Of a stretch of DNA of 64,000 bases, positions 9,167 through 17,999 are shown in pieces (the first letter of the stretch is position 1; each line of letters opens with the position of its first letter). Origin of the DNA: Xanthobacteraceae bacterium (GTDB lineage: Bacteria > Pseudomonadota > Alphaproteobacteria > Rhizobiales > Xanthobacteraceae). Below the pieces are notes generated by a model, which was not told where the DNA came from, made no database searches, and was given only the letters and a program-made list of their open reading frames with translations. Location: positions 1-64,000 of the forward strand of contig JARLJA010000031.1 in NCBI GenBank assembly GCA_031291445.1, given 5' to 3'. Made by a program: the position numbers and the translations under genes.

Positions 9167-9709
9167 CTAGGCGGCCCTGGCCCGCGCGGACTTTCGCCTC
9201 GCACGCGCCGGCACAGCCGGCTTGGATTGACGACGCGTCAGGGCGACCGGCTGGCCAAGCGTTTCGGCGATCCGCCGCAACACCGCGATCAGCACCGGCT
9301 TGTCCTTGCCGACGATTGCATCCAGCCGCGCGTCGTGGATCCTGGCGATCACCCGCAGCTTCTTCAGCATCGCCTCGCCCGCCGCCGTCAGCCGCACGCT
9401 GTAGCTGCGCTGATCGCCCGGCGTATGCCGGCGCGCGATGAAGCCGCGCGCGCTCAAGGCCTTCAAGGTCGAAGACAGCGTGGACCGGTCGCGGCCGCAC
9501 AGCAGGCTCAATTCCGTGGGCGTCAGACCCGGATTGTCCGAAAGGATCGTCAGGGTCGCATACCAGCCCGGCTTGAGATCCGACTTTCCGGCCCGCTGGC
9601 GGATCGCCTGAAACGAGGCGTCCTGCGCCAGACGCAGGTGGTAGGCGATCAAATCGGCGAAGCCCTCCGGCACGAAGGATTCGCCGCGCTCTCGTCCGGG
9701 GCTGCTCAT
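9167..9709 (-). CDS. MarR-family transcriptional regulator
   Basis: A 180-residue winged-helix protein when started at the ATG at 9709 (MSSPGRERGES). The frame is open further upstream, but that part reads as low-complexity non-homologous sequence. The core LTPTELSLLCGRDRSTLSSTLKALSARGFIARRHTPGDQRSYSVRLTAAGEA is a typical MarR helix-turn-helix and wing. A basic tail (RRKSARARAA) ends the protein. A perfect 14-base palindrome at 9844-9857, 135 bases upstream of the start, is a candidate operator. Neighbours suggest control of the ThDP enzyme and perhaps of the upstream TAXI gene; the effector is unknown. Confidence 0.88.
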   Translation of the reverse strand: MSSPGRERGESFVPEGFADLIAYHLRLAQDASFQAIRQRAGKSDLKPGWYATLTILSDNPGLTPTELSLLCGRDRSTLSSTLKALSARGFIARRHTPGDQRSYSVRLTAAGEAMLKKLRVIARIHDARLDAIVGKDKPVLIAVLRRIAETLGQPVALTRRQSKPAVPARARRKSARARAA

Positions 9710-9843
9710 GGATATTCGCTTGCCTATGCGCTCAGCCACCGACGGTATCCTGATCAATTTGCCCGAAACGCCCTGACGCGACCGGTTGCCGGCCGCCCTC
9801 TCGGCTGCAAGGCTTAGCAAAGCCGCTCCGCCGGCACAAGTTA

Positions 9844-9857
9844 CTTTGATATCAAAG
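9844..9857. promoter_or_regulatory. Candidate MarR operator: 14-base perfect palindrome
   Basis: CTTTGATATCAAAG reads identically on both strands and sits in the 182-base gap upstream of the MarR gene. MarR dimers commonly bind short TTGA/TCAA palindromes of this kind. Autoregulation is inferred, not shown. Confidence 0.55.
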
Positions 9858-9891
9858 CAGTTGGCCGCACGTGCTTCCGCGCGGCTCGGCT

Positions 9892-11241
9892 TCACGATGC
9901 GCGGCTCTGCGACCGCGGCGCACCCACGCTCCGCTCGCCCGAAATCCACATCTTGCGATCCTGCACGGCGTTGTGAAACTGATCGAGCGCGATGTTGAAC
10001 GCGGACAGCGTATCCTCGTCGACCGCGCCGTTTTCGAAGCAGTCCAGCGTATCCTTGAGAATGCCGTCGGCCTCGCGCTGCATCGCCTCGAGCTCGTCGA
10101 ATGAATCGCAGTCGCGCGCCGCGGCGATCATGTCCAGGAGCCTGCCGCGAAGCGCGGTGTTGCGAATTCGGTTATCGCGCCGCATGTAGCTGCGAAACCA
10201 GGCGCCGGCCGACGCAAAGCCGGAGACCACCATCAGGCCGAGCCACATGAAGTCGCTGTAGCGCTCGAGAAAGGTCCGCTCCGTGCCGTCGATATAGGCG
10301 GCAGCGCCGGGATGCGCCGGAATCGCGGCGGCTTTGTCGGTGTCCGGAACCTGGATGTCGGCGACACCCGGAAACTCCGACTGCAGCGCATGCCGGATCG
10401 CGAACAGCTGCTTTGTGAAGGCGGTGACGGTCGGCTCCGAAAGCTGCTTGCGCGCCACGATCAGATGGTTGACCGACAGCGTGGTGACGTCGTCGTCGGG
10501 GCGCTGCGGCGTCGCGCCCAGCGCGCCCGCCGCGATTTCCGCCGACTCGTAGACAGGATGCTTGCGGGCAATGATCTCGGCAGCGGTGACCGGAAGGAAG
10601 GTCGGCGAACTGCCCGCCCGCGTCGTGGCGTTGATCGCGTCGGCGGTGATTCTGCTGTCGATCGGACCGACCGCGAGAAAGGCGTCGACCTTCTGGTTCC
10701 GCAGCGCGTCGCCGACCTCGGTGGTTTCGAACTGCACGACGCCGACCTTTTCGGGGTCGACGCCGGATTCGGTGAGAATGAGTTTCAGCAAGTCGACATT
10801 GGCGGAGGTCTTGCCGATCACGCCGACGCGGCGGCCCGCAAGTTCCGAGATCTTGCTGATCGAGGATTCCTTCTTCTGGCCCTTCGCGGTGACGTTGGGA
10901 ACCCAGATCACGACCACGTTCTTGCGAAACACCGCAACCGACAGCGCGTTGTTCGGCAGGTCACGGTCGGCGCGGATGACCGCGAGATCGGCCTGGTGGC
11001 TGGCGATCGCGGCCGCGCTCTCGGTCGCCCCCTCCGTCACCACGACCTTCAGGCGTACGTAATGACGTTCGCGGACGAATGCCTGCGCGACTTCCTGAAT
11101 GACCTTGACGTCCTGGCTGCCCGGCGGACCAACCGCGATCCGCAGCGTCGCAGGGCGCCAGCTGAAGAAGAAATAGCCGACCAGCGCGATCGCGAACACG
11201 ACGACACTGCAGACGACCACGGCCAGGCTGAAGCGCTTCAT
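9892..11241 (-). CDS. TAXI-family TRAP-type solute receptor, membrane-anchored with cytoplasmic tail
   Basis: A 449-residue protein. One N-terminal hydrophobic segment (residues 4-27) is followed by a TAXI domain starting LRIAVGPPGSQDVKVIQEVAQAF. A second transmembrane segment lies near residue 335 (FMWLGLMVVSGFASAGAWF). After it comes a positively charged, probably cytoplasmic, C-terminal region of about 95 residues. Classical TAXI receptors are free periplasmic proteins of about 320 residues paired with a fused TRAP permease; no permease gene is present. The tail suggests signalling or partner binding rather than simple uptake. Translation may start at ATG 11241 or GTG 11244. Confidence 0.85.
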   Translation of the reverse strand: MKRFSLAVVVCSVVVFAIALVGYFFFSWRPATLRIAVGPPGSQDVKVIQEVAQAFVRERHYVRLKVVVTEGATESAAAIASHQADLAVIRADRDLPNNALSVAVFRKNVVVIWVPNVTAKGQKKESSISKISELAGRRVGVIGKTSANVDLLKLILTESGVDPEKVGVVQFETTEVGDALRNQKVDAFLAVGPIDSRITADAINATTRAGSSPTFLPVTAAEIIARKHPVYESAEIAAGALGATPQRPDDDVTTLSVNHLIVARKQLSEPTVTAFTKQLFAIRHALQSEFPGVADIQVPDTDKAAAIPAHPGAAAYIDGTERTFLERYSDFMWLGLMVVSGFASAGAWFRSYMRRDNRIRNTALRGRLLDMIAAARDCDSFDELEAMQREADGILKDTLDCFENGAVDEDTLSAFNIALDQFHNAVQDRKMWISGERSVGAPRSQSRAS

Positions 11242-11629
11242 CACACCCTACCCATTCACGCCGACGACCTCGGCTCGATCCGGAAGCCGGATGGGCCCTC
11301 GCGAACGGCCCAAGACTGCATCACCCGCCGCCCGCGGTCCAGCGCGCGAGTGGATCGCTTGCCACGCGCTGGCCGGCCTGCCGGCGGCGGGGCGGGCCTA
11401 GCGTCGACAGGGGCGTTGCGACGGCTACAGGTCCACCGTCGGCGCCTCATGGTACCACAAGCCCCTCGAGTCCTTGCCGCCACTCAGTCGTGCGAGCCGT
11501 CCCGTTAACCATGATGACGGCCGCATCCGGCCGGAGCGTCTGTCCCCCGCCGATTCACCACGAATGGCAAGCGCACGTGCCCGGTTCCGGAATTTCTGCG
11601 ATATTTCGAAGCTGACTGGAGGAAGTGGC
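11242..11629. other. Divergent intergenic region, 388 bases
   Basis: Separates the minus-strand TAXI gene from the plus-strand Bug/acyl cluster and must contain both promoters. Several G+C-rich inverted stretches occur around 11340-11400. No coding sequence or clear operator was recognised. Confidence 0.4.
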
Positions 11630-12625
11630 GTGCTCAGCAAGAGGTCGTTTCTTGGGCTTGCGGCGGCGGCGGCCGCAGCGTTCGACGGAACGCGGATGAA
11701 CGGCGTGCCGGCGCAAGCCGGATCGCCGCTTCCGTATCCGGCGCGCCCGGTGCGCTGGATCGTCCCCTACACCCCCGGGGGCGCGACCGACGTGATGTCA
11801 CGACTGGTCTGCCAGAGGCTGTCCGAGCGGCTCGGCAATGCTTTCGTCGTCGAAAACAAGCCTGGCGCCGGCAGCAATATCGGCACCGAAGCGGTGATCA
11901 ATTCGCCCGCCGACGGTCACACATTGCTGCTGATCAGCACCGCCAACGCCATCAACGCATCCTTCGACAAGACCATCCAGTACGATTTTGCGAAGCAGAT
12001 CGCTCCCGTCGCCGGCCTCGCCCGCATCCCGCTGGTGCTGGTGGTCAACAACGACCTGCCGGTCCACACCGTCGCGGAATTCATCGCCTACGCGAAATCG
12101 CATCCCTCGGTGCTCAGCGCAGCCTCGTCGGGGATCGGTACCTCGCTGCACCTGTCCGGCGAGTTGTTCAAGGCGCTGACCGGCACCGACTTCGTGCACG
12201 TGCCCTATCGCGGCTCGGCGCCCGCCCTCACCGACCTGATGTCCGGCCAGGTCCAGCTGATGTTCGACAACGTGACGTCCTCGATCGAACTCATCCGCGG
12301 CGGCCGGATCCGCGCGCTCGGCGTCACCACCGGCACACGGTGTGAAATCCTTCCCGACGTCCCGCCGATCCGGGACACCGTTGCGGACTACGAGACCAGC
12401 TCATTCTATGGCGTGGGCGCGCCCGCCGGCACCCCGGCCGAGATCGTCGCATTGCTCAATCGCGAGATCGGCGGCGCGCTGGCCGACGCTGCCATCCATC
12501 GGCAATTGGCCAATCTGGGAGCAAGCCCGCTTGCGGGCGGCGCGGACGAATTCGCGGCCACTCTGCGCGAGGAGACCGGGCGCTGGCGCCGGATCGTCGA
12601 ACTGTCGGCCAATGCAGCCCACTGA
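11630..12625 (+). CDS. Bug/TctC-family tripartite tricarboxylate transporter substrate-binding protein
   Basis: A 331-residue periplasmic binding protein of the Bug family. The GTG start at 11630 is set by GGAGGAA at 11618-11624 and gives a twin-arginine-like signal (SKRSFLGLAAAAAAAF). The mature part shows the family signatures YPARPVRWIVPYTPGGATDVMSR, VVENKPGAGSNIGTEAV and VPYRGSAPALTDLMSGQVQLMFDN. No TctA/TctB permease genes are nearby, as is usual for Bug proteins. Its 3' end overlaps the next gene by 14 bases, tying it to the acyl-activating cluster and suggesting it binds the organic acid that the pathway uses or a sensor ligand. Confidence 0.92.
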   Translation: MLSKRSFLGLAAAAAAAFDGTRMNGVPAQAGSPLPYPARPVRWIVPYTPGGATDVMSRLVCQRLSERLGNAFVVENKPGAGSNIGTEAVINSPADGHTLLLISTANAINASFDKTIQYDFAKQIAPVAGLARIPLVLVVNNDLPVHTVAEFIAYAKSHPSVLSAASSGIGTSLHLSGELFKALTGTDFVHVPYRGSAPALTDLMSGQVQLMFDNVTSSIELIRGGRIRALGVTTGTRCEILPDVPPIRDTVADYETSSFYGVGAPAGTPAEIVALLNREIGGALADAAIHRQLANLGASPLAGGADEFAATLREETGRWRRIVELSANAAH

Positions 12626-14435
12626 CGCCCCCGCGAAGCGGTCACCCGACCGGCCTCGATCGAACAGCCGCGAGGTGCTGGACGCGTGGACGCGTGCTCT
12701 GCAGCTGACCGCCACGATCGACCAAAATCCGCACCGCTTGCTGCCGGATCTCATCGCGGCGATGGCCGCCATCCAAGGCGACGCCCCCGCCCTGATCTCC
12801 GACGAGGGAGAGCTCTCCTACCGATCGCTGACGGAGCGCATCAACCGCTACAGCCGCTGGGCTTTGACGCAAGGCGTCCGGGCCGGCGATGTCGTCGCGC
12901 TGCTGATGCCCAATCAGGCGGACTACCTCGCGATCTGGCTCGGCATCACCCAGGTGGGCGGCGTGGTCGCCCTGCTCAACGATCAATTGCGCGAGGGCGG
13001 CCTCGATCATTGCGTCGTCACGGTGGCCCCGCGCCACCTGATCGCCGCCGCGGCCTATGCCGCCGCCGCGCGCGACTGCCAGCGGCGCACCGGTCTCGCC
13101 TTCGGGATCTGGGCCCACGGCGAAGCCGGTCCGGCACTCGACCGAATCGACACCGCCGCCGCACACTTGGCGGCCGATCCGCTGACGCCGGCGGAACGAC
13201 GCCCGGTGTCGGTTTCCGACCTCGCACTCTACATCTTCACGTCGGGAACCACGGGACTGCCCAAGGCAGCCAATATCAGCCACCGCAGGCTCCTGACCTG
13301 GAGCCTGTGGTTCGCCGGCCTGATCGACGTCAAGCCCAGCGACCGGATGTACAACTGCCTGCCGATGCATCACAGCGTCGGCGGCGTCGTCGCGATCGGC
13401 TCGCTCCTGACGCGCGGCGGATCCGTGGTGCTGCGCCGCAAATTCTCCACGCAGGCGTTCTGGAACGACGTGGTGGGTTTCCAATGCACCCTGTTCCAGT
13501 ACATCGGCGAGCTCTGCCGCTATCTGCTCAAGGCCCCGCCTCACCCGGCCGAGACGCGGCATCGTCTGAGGGCATGCTGCGGCAATGGACTGCGCGCCGA
13601 GGTCTGGGATGAATTCAAGTCGCGCTTTCGGATTCCGCAAATCGTGGAATTCTACGCCGCCAGCGAAGGCAGCTTTTCGCTGGTCAATCTCGAAGGCAGG
13701 CCGGGCTCGATCGGACGGGTTCCGCCGTTCCTCAGCCATCGGTTTCCCGCCGAGATCGTCCAATACGATCCGGATCGCGAGCTTCCGGTCCACGACGCCG
13801 GCGGGTTCTGCATCCGCTGCGGCCACGACGAGGTCGGCGAGGCGATCGGCCGGCTCGACGCCGGATCCGGTGTCGGCTCCCGCTTCGAGGGCTATTCAAG
13901 CCGCGAAGACACCGAAAGAAAAATCCTGCGCGACGTGTTCGCACCAGGTGACGCCTGGTTTCGCACCGGCGACCTGATGCGCCGCGACGCCGCCAATTTC
14001 TTCTATTTCGTCGACCGGATCGGCGACACCTTCCGCTGGAAGGGCGAAAACGTCTCGACCCTCGAGGTGGCCGACGTCCTTGCCGATTGCCCGGGCGTGC
14101 TGGACGCGACCGTCTACGGCGTCGGCGTTTCCGGGGCGGACGGGCGCGCCGGCATGGCAGCCATCGTCCCGGCCGCCGATTTCGATATCACACGCCTCGA
14201 GACCGTGGTCACCTCAAGGCTCCCGGTCTTTGCGCGACCGCTGTTCCTGCGCCTGTGTCCGTCCCTCGATCTGACCGCCACGTTCAAGCTGCGCAAGCAG
14301 GACCTGCAGGCTGCGGGATACGATCCCGCGCGCTGCCATGACCCTCTGTTCATGTACGACAAGGCGACGGCGCGGTACCGCCCGTTCGACGCGGGACTGC
14401 ATTCACAGCTGCTGAACGGCGGGATCGCAGTTTAG
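12612..14435 (+). CDS. FATP-like long/very-long-chain acyl-CoA synthetase (AMP-binding)
   Basis: A 607-residue adenylate-forming enzyme. The ATG at 12612 lies inside the end of the Bug gene, implying coupled translation. Key motifs: YIFTSGTTGLPKAANISHRR (P-loop, near residue 210), the FATP-type DRMYNCLPMHHSVGG, WFRTGDLMRRD and FRWKGENVSTLEVADVL. The last motif and overall length match the fatty-acid transport protein/very-long-chain acyl-CoA synthetase branch rather than FadD. It should activate a carboxylic acid as acyl-AMP and then a thioester with CoA, or with the carrier protein encoded next. The natural substrate is not evident. Confidence 0.9.
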   Translation: MQPTDAPAKRSPDRPRSNSREVLDAWTRALQLTATIDQNPHRLLPDLIAAMAAIQGDAPALISDEGELSYRSLTERINRYSRWALTQGVRAGDVVALLMPNQADYLAIWLGITQVGGVVALLNDQLREGGLDHCVVTVAPRHLIAAAAYAAAARDCQRRTGLAFGIWAHGEAGPALDRIDTAAAHLAADPLTPAERRPVSVSDLALYIFTSGTTGLPKAANISHRRLLTWSLWFAGLIDVKPSDRMYNCLPMHHSVGGVVAIGSLLTRGGSVVLRRKFSTQAFWNDVVGFQCTLFQYIGELCRYLLKAPPHPAETRHRLRACCGNGLRAEVWDEFKSRFRIPQIVEFYAASEGSFSLVNLEGRPGSIGRVPPFLSHRFPAEIVQYDPDRELPVHDAGGFCIRCGHDEVGEAIGRLDAGSGVGSRFEGYSSREDTERKILRDVFAPGDAWFRTGDLMRRDAANFFYFVDRIGDTFRWKGENVSTLEVADVLADCPGVLDATVYGVGVSGADGRAGMAAIVPAADFDITRLETVVTSRLPVFARPLFLRLCPSLDLTATFKLRKQDLQAAGYDPARCHDPLFMYDKATARYRPFDAGLHSQLLNGGIAV

Positions 14436-14553
14436 ACGCCGGAGATCGCCACTCGGTATCGGCGACATCTTCCCATTGACCATGATTGCAGAGTCGGCTT
14501 GTCCCGCCGCAGGCGGCTGCTATCTACAGTGCATCGCGGCAAAGGGCCTTGTC

Positions 14554-14811
14554 ATGACGATACGGTTAACGATCCTGTCCGAAATCGAGAAGATCGCGGC
14601 GGCACAGAACCGCACCCTCGGAGCCCTGCACGACGATCTGCCCCTGAGCCAGTCGGGCTTCGATTCGCTGTGCTTCGCGCTGCTGGTGGCCCGGCTTGAG
14701 GACGACCTCGGGCTCGACCCTTTCAGCGCGGCGGACGGCGTCTCCTTTCCGGTCACGATCGGCGATTTCATCAAGCTCTACGAAGATGCTGCAGCCCACC
14801 AGGCCGCCTAA
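14554..14811 (+). CDS. Acyl carrier protein-like protein
   Basis: An 85-residue acidic, helical protein with the phosphopantetheine attachment motif G-F-D-S-L (Ser38), as in acyl and peptidyl carrier proteins. An in-frame ATG at 14476 exists, but AAAGG before the ATG at 14554 and the normal carrier length favour the shorter form. It lies between two adenylating enzymes and overlaps the second by 26 bases, so it is probably loaded by one of them. It differs from primary AcpP: the motif flank CFALLVARLEDDLGLDPF resembles stand-alone carriers of specialised pathways. Confidence 0.85.
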   Translation: MTIRLTILSEIEKIAAAQNRTLGALHDDLPLSQSGFDSLCFALLVARLEDDLGLDPFSAADGVSFPVTIGDFIKLYEDAAAHQAA

Positions 14812-16195
14812 TCTCCGCGCCCTGCTCGGCGCGCAAGAGCTGCGGCGCGATGCCGCCGTGAGCGACCCGCTGACCTCAGTCGGCCTCGACGAGGCGCTCG
14901 CCGGAGCGAATCTCGCCTGCGACCCGGCCGACCTCACCGATCGATCGATCCTGCTGGCGACGCCGGACCAGTTGAGCACCGCACTCGCCCTGATTGCGTT
15001 GGACGGAATTGCAGCACGGCTCGTGCTCTGCCCTGGCGATGTCGATCCGAAATATTTCGGCGACATCGCGCGGACCGCTGCGGTCGATTGCATCGTTCAC
15101 GGCGGCGACCCCGCCCCCTTGGCCTCGCTTGACCTGCCGATGGTCAAGGCCGACAGAACCCTGACGGTCGCCGCTCGTCATCCGACGACCGCGCGACCGA
15201 CCGAGTGGATCCTGCTGACGTCGGGAACGACCGGTGCCCCGAAACTGGTGCGTCACGATCTCGCAGGCCTGACCGCGCCGATCCGGTCCTCGGCCAATGC
15301 CCAGGCCGATACGGTGTGGGCGACGTTCTACGACATCCGGCGCTACGGCGGACTGCAGATCTTCCTGCGCGCCATGCTCGGCGGCACGCCCCTGGTCCTG
15401 TCGGACCCAACCGAGCCGGTGGACGCCCATTTGCGCCGGCTGGGCCGACGCGAGGTCACGCACATTTCCGGAACGCCGTCGCACTGGCGCCGCGTATTGA
15501 TGAGCGGCGCCGCGAGCGCGATGTCGCCGCGCTATGTCAGGCTGTCGGGCGAAATCGCCGACCAGGCCATCCTGGATGCCCTACAGGCGGCCTATCCCAG
15601 AGCCGCGGTGTCGCACGCCTACGCGTCGACTGAAGCCGGCGTCGGCTTCAACGTCATCGACGGCAGGGAAGGATTTCCCGCCGCGCTGATCACGCAATCG
15701 CCGCGGGACGCCGAGGTCGAGATCCGTATCGTCAACGACACGCTGCAGCTTCGCTCGCCGCGGACCGCCTACGACTATCTGGACGCAGGCCAGCCTCCGA
15801 TCAGGGCCGCCGACGGCTTCGTCGACACCGGCGACCTGGTCGAATTGCGCGGCGACCGCTACGTTTTCCTCGGCCGACGCGGCGGCGTGATCAATGTCGG
15901 CGGACAGAAGGTCCATCCCGAGGAAGTCGAGGCCGTGCTCAACCAGCACCCCGCCGTACAGGTATCGCTGGTGCAGGCGCGCCGCAATCCGATCACCGGA
16001 GCGCTGGTGGTCGCCGATGTGGTGCTCAAGGCGCCCGGCGCCGGCGTCCCGGGGGCGACCGACCAGACCGGCCTCGCCGACGAGATCCTGGCGCATTGCC
16101 GCGCCACCCTGCGCCCGTTCAAGGTGCCGAGCCGCATCCGCTTCGTCGACAGCCTTCAGGTCGCGGCGACCGGCAAACTGGCACGGCCGTCATGA
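14786..16195 (+). CDS. AMP-binding acyl-CoA/acyl-carrier ligase
   Basis: A 469-residue adenylate-forming enzyme starting at ATG 14786, inside the carrier gene. Motifs: WILLTSGTTGAPKLVRHDL (P-loop), YASTEAGVGFNVIDG, GFVDTGDLVELRGDRYVFLGRRGGVINVGGQKVHPEEVE, and a C-terminal ATGKLARPS with the catalytic-type Lys. The N-terminal domain is about 80 residues shorter than in ordinary acyl-CoA synthetases. This compactness and the adjacent carrier suggest it transfers an acyl group to the pantetheine arm of that carrier. Its stop overlaps the next start (ATGA). Confidence 0.88.
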   Translation: MLQPTRPPNLRALLGAQELRRDAAVSDPLTSVGLDEALAGANLACDPADLTDRSILLATPDQLSTALALIALDGIAARLVLCPGDVDPKYFGDIARTAAVDCIVHGGDPAPLASLDLPMVKADRTLTVAARHPTTARPTEWILLTSGTTGAPKLVRHDLAGLTAPIRSSANAQADTVWATFYDIRRYGGLQIFLRAMLGGTPLVLSDPTEPVDAHLRRLGRREVTHISGTPSHWRRVLMSGAASAMSPRYVRLSGEIADQAILDALQAAYPRAAVSHAYASTEAGVGFNVIDGREGFPAALITQSPRDAEVEIRIVNDTLQLRSPRTAYDYLDAGQPPIRAADGFVDTGDLVELRGDRYVFLGRRGGVINVGGQKVHPEEVEAVLNQHPAVQVSLVQARRNPITGALVVADVVLKAPGAGVPGATDQTGLADEILAHCRATLRPFKVPSRIRFVDSLQVAATGKLARPS

Positions 16196-16917
16196 GCACG
16201 GTCATCGTCACCGGCGGCTCGCGCGGCCTCGGGCTCGCCATCGCGCACAAGCTCGTCCAGGCGGGGCACCGCGTCATTGCGATCGCGCGCGGCACGTCGG
16301 ACCCGTTCGCCGCCGCGGCGCGCGATGCACCGGCCGATGCGCTGCAGCTGGTGCCGTTCGACCTCAGCCAGGTCGACCGCATCCCCGGACTGGTCAAGAC
16401 GCTGCGCGGCACATTCGGCCCGATCACCGGGCTGGTCAACAATGCCGGCATCGGCACCAGCGGGGTTCTTGCCACCATGGCCAGCGCCGACATCGAGGCG
16501 CTCGTCCGGCTGAATACGCTTTCCCCCATCATCCTGACCAAGCACGTCGTCCGTTCGATGATGAGCAACGGCGGCGGACGCATCGTCAACGTCTCGTCGG
16601 TGGTGGCGTTTACCGGCTACAGCGGTCTGTCCGTCTACAGCGCCACCAAGGCGTCGCTGATCGGCTTCACCAAATCGCTGGCGCGCGAGGTCGGGCAGCT
16701 CGGCATCACCGTCAATGCCGTCGCGCCCGGCTTCGTCGACACGGAGATGACGGCGGAGCTGGACGACGGCCACCGTGCGACCCTGACCCGCCGCAGCGCG
16801 CTGCGGCGGCTTCCCGAGGCGATCGACGTCGCCAATGCGGTCGAATTCCTGATGGACGAGCGATCGCGCAACATCACCGGGACGGTGCTGACGGTCGACG
16901 CCGGGAGCACGGCCTAA
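16192..16917 (+). CDS. FabG-like short-chain dehydrogenase/reductase
   Basis: A 241-residue classical SDR. It has the cofactor loop TGGSRGLG at residues 7-14, NNAG near 84, catalytic Ser at 135-136, and Tyr149 and Lys153 (YSATK), with ITGTVLTVDAGSTA at the end. The R in the glycine loop and R43 nearby are typical of NADPH users. The start overlaps the upstream ligase stop by four bases. In a cluster with a carrier protein and two ligases it is most likely a beta-ketoacyl-type reductase or an alcohol dehydrogenase acting on the tethered acyl group. Confidence 0.9.
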   Translation: MSTVIVTGGSRGLGLAIAHKLVQAGHRVIAIARGTSDPFAAAARDAPADALQLVPFDLSQVDRIPGLVKTLRGTFGPITGLVNNAGIGTSGVLATMASADIEALVRLNTLSPIILTKHVVRSMMSNGGGRIVNVSSVVAFTGYSGLSVYSATKASLIGFTKSLAREVGQLGITVNAVAPGFVDTEMTAELDDGHRATLTRRSALRRLPEAIDVANAVEFLMDERSRNITGTVLTVDAGSTA

Positions 16918-16934
16918 GCGTTCGCCGCCCCTGG

Positions 16935-17780
16935 TTACTTCTGCGGCCCTGACAGCGTGATGTCGCGTTCAGCGCGGAACACGTTGCTGTAGAGGTTGGA
17001 GATCCATTGCCGCCCGCTGGCCGTGACGTTGAGATAGCGGATCGCGGTCTTGATGTGCGGCGCGACGCTGTTCCAGTAGAACTGTGGATAGAGGTTGACC
17101 AGGTCGGCGGGTGAGCTGTAGCCGAACTGCCGGTTCAGCCCTGCCTCCTCGAACTCGTAGTAGAGCGCATTGGCCTTGCGGATGTAATGCGGATCGCCGA
17201 GCTGGCCGATCAGGTCGGCGGCGCGCAGCAGCGACATTTCCTCGTCGGCCTCGTCCTCGTCGGAGGGCAGCGTGGACGGAAAGCGGGTACCTTCGACGGC
17301 GCGCGCGATGCGCCGCTTGTCGAGCATCGCCATGCCCTCGATGCGCTCCATCACGTACATCTTCGACCGGTCGACGTGGTAGGGCAGCAACGCGGCATCG
17401 GACGAGCCGCGCGGCAATGTCGCCTTCCGCCCCGTCGCGTCGATCACGTAGCCGGTCTCGTCGTCCTCCTTGAACAGTCCACGGACATAGCCGATGTCGT
17501 GGGTGAGACAGGCGATGATGATGTGCGCATAGTCTTCCGCCGGCATGTGGGTGTGAAGCGCCCGGCCGCGCAGGATATCGTGCCCGGCCAGCGTCACCAG
17601 CATCGTGTGCTCGATGTCGTGATAGAGGGCGTCGCTGTTGCCGATACATTCGAGCGCGATCCGGGCGATCGACGGCACCATCTCGGTGAGATGAGCCTCC
17701 GACGAGCCGTAGCGCCGCTTCATGTAGCTGGCCAGGAATTCACCGAGCGCGTCCGCCGCAAGTTCCGGAACCGTGATCAT
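16935..17780 (-). CDS. HD-domain metal-dependent phosphohydrolase-like protein
   Basis: A 281-residue protein when started at the ATG at 17780 (MITVPELAADALG); in-frame starts at 17804 and 17843 lack a better ribosome-binding site. The metal ligands of an HD fold are visible: an H in YHDIEHTMLV and the HD doublet in CLTHDIGYVRG, with D in LRAADLIGQLGD downstream. Helices rich in Tyr and Arg follow. HD hydrolases act on nucleotides or cyclic dinucleotides, but no GYP motif of c-di-GMP phosphodiesterases is seen, so the substrate is unknown. It converges on the SDR gene with 17 bases between. Confidence 0.8.
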   Translation of the reverse strand: MITVPELAADALGEFLASYMKRRYGSSEAHLTEMVPSIARIALECIGNSDALYHDIEHTMLVTLAGHDILRGRALHTHMPAEDYAHIIIACLTHDIGYVRGLFKEDDETGYVIDATGRKATLPRGSSDAALLPYHVDRSKMYVMERIEGMAMLDKRRIARAVEGTRFPSTLPSDEDEADEEMSLLRAADLIGQLGDPHYIRKANALYYEFEEAGLNRQFGYSSPADLVNLYPQFYWNSVAPHIKTAIRYLNVTASGRQWISNLYSNVFRAERDITLSGPQK

Positions 17781-17999
17781 GATCGCCGCCCCAATCGCGC
17801 GCATGGTCCACAGCAACGGCGCGATCCGCGCGACACCCGCCAACGGTCGAAGCTAATGCGACGCAATGACACTATTGTTGCAGGATGGGTCCACACGCTG
17901 GTCTTGCGCCTGGTCGATGGCGACACCGACAGCCGGCACGGAGGCGCGACAGCGGCGAGCGCGGCGGCGACGGCTCCATGCGGCTAGAAACCGCACGAA

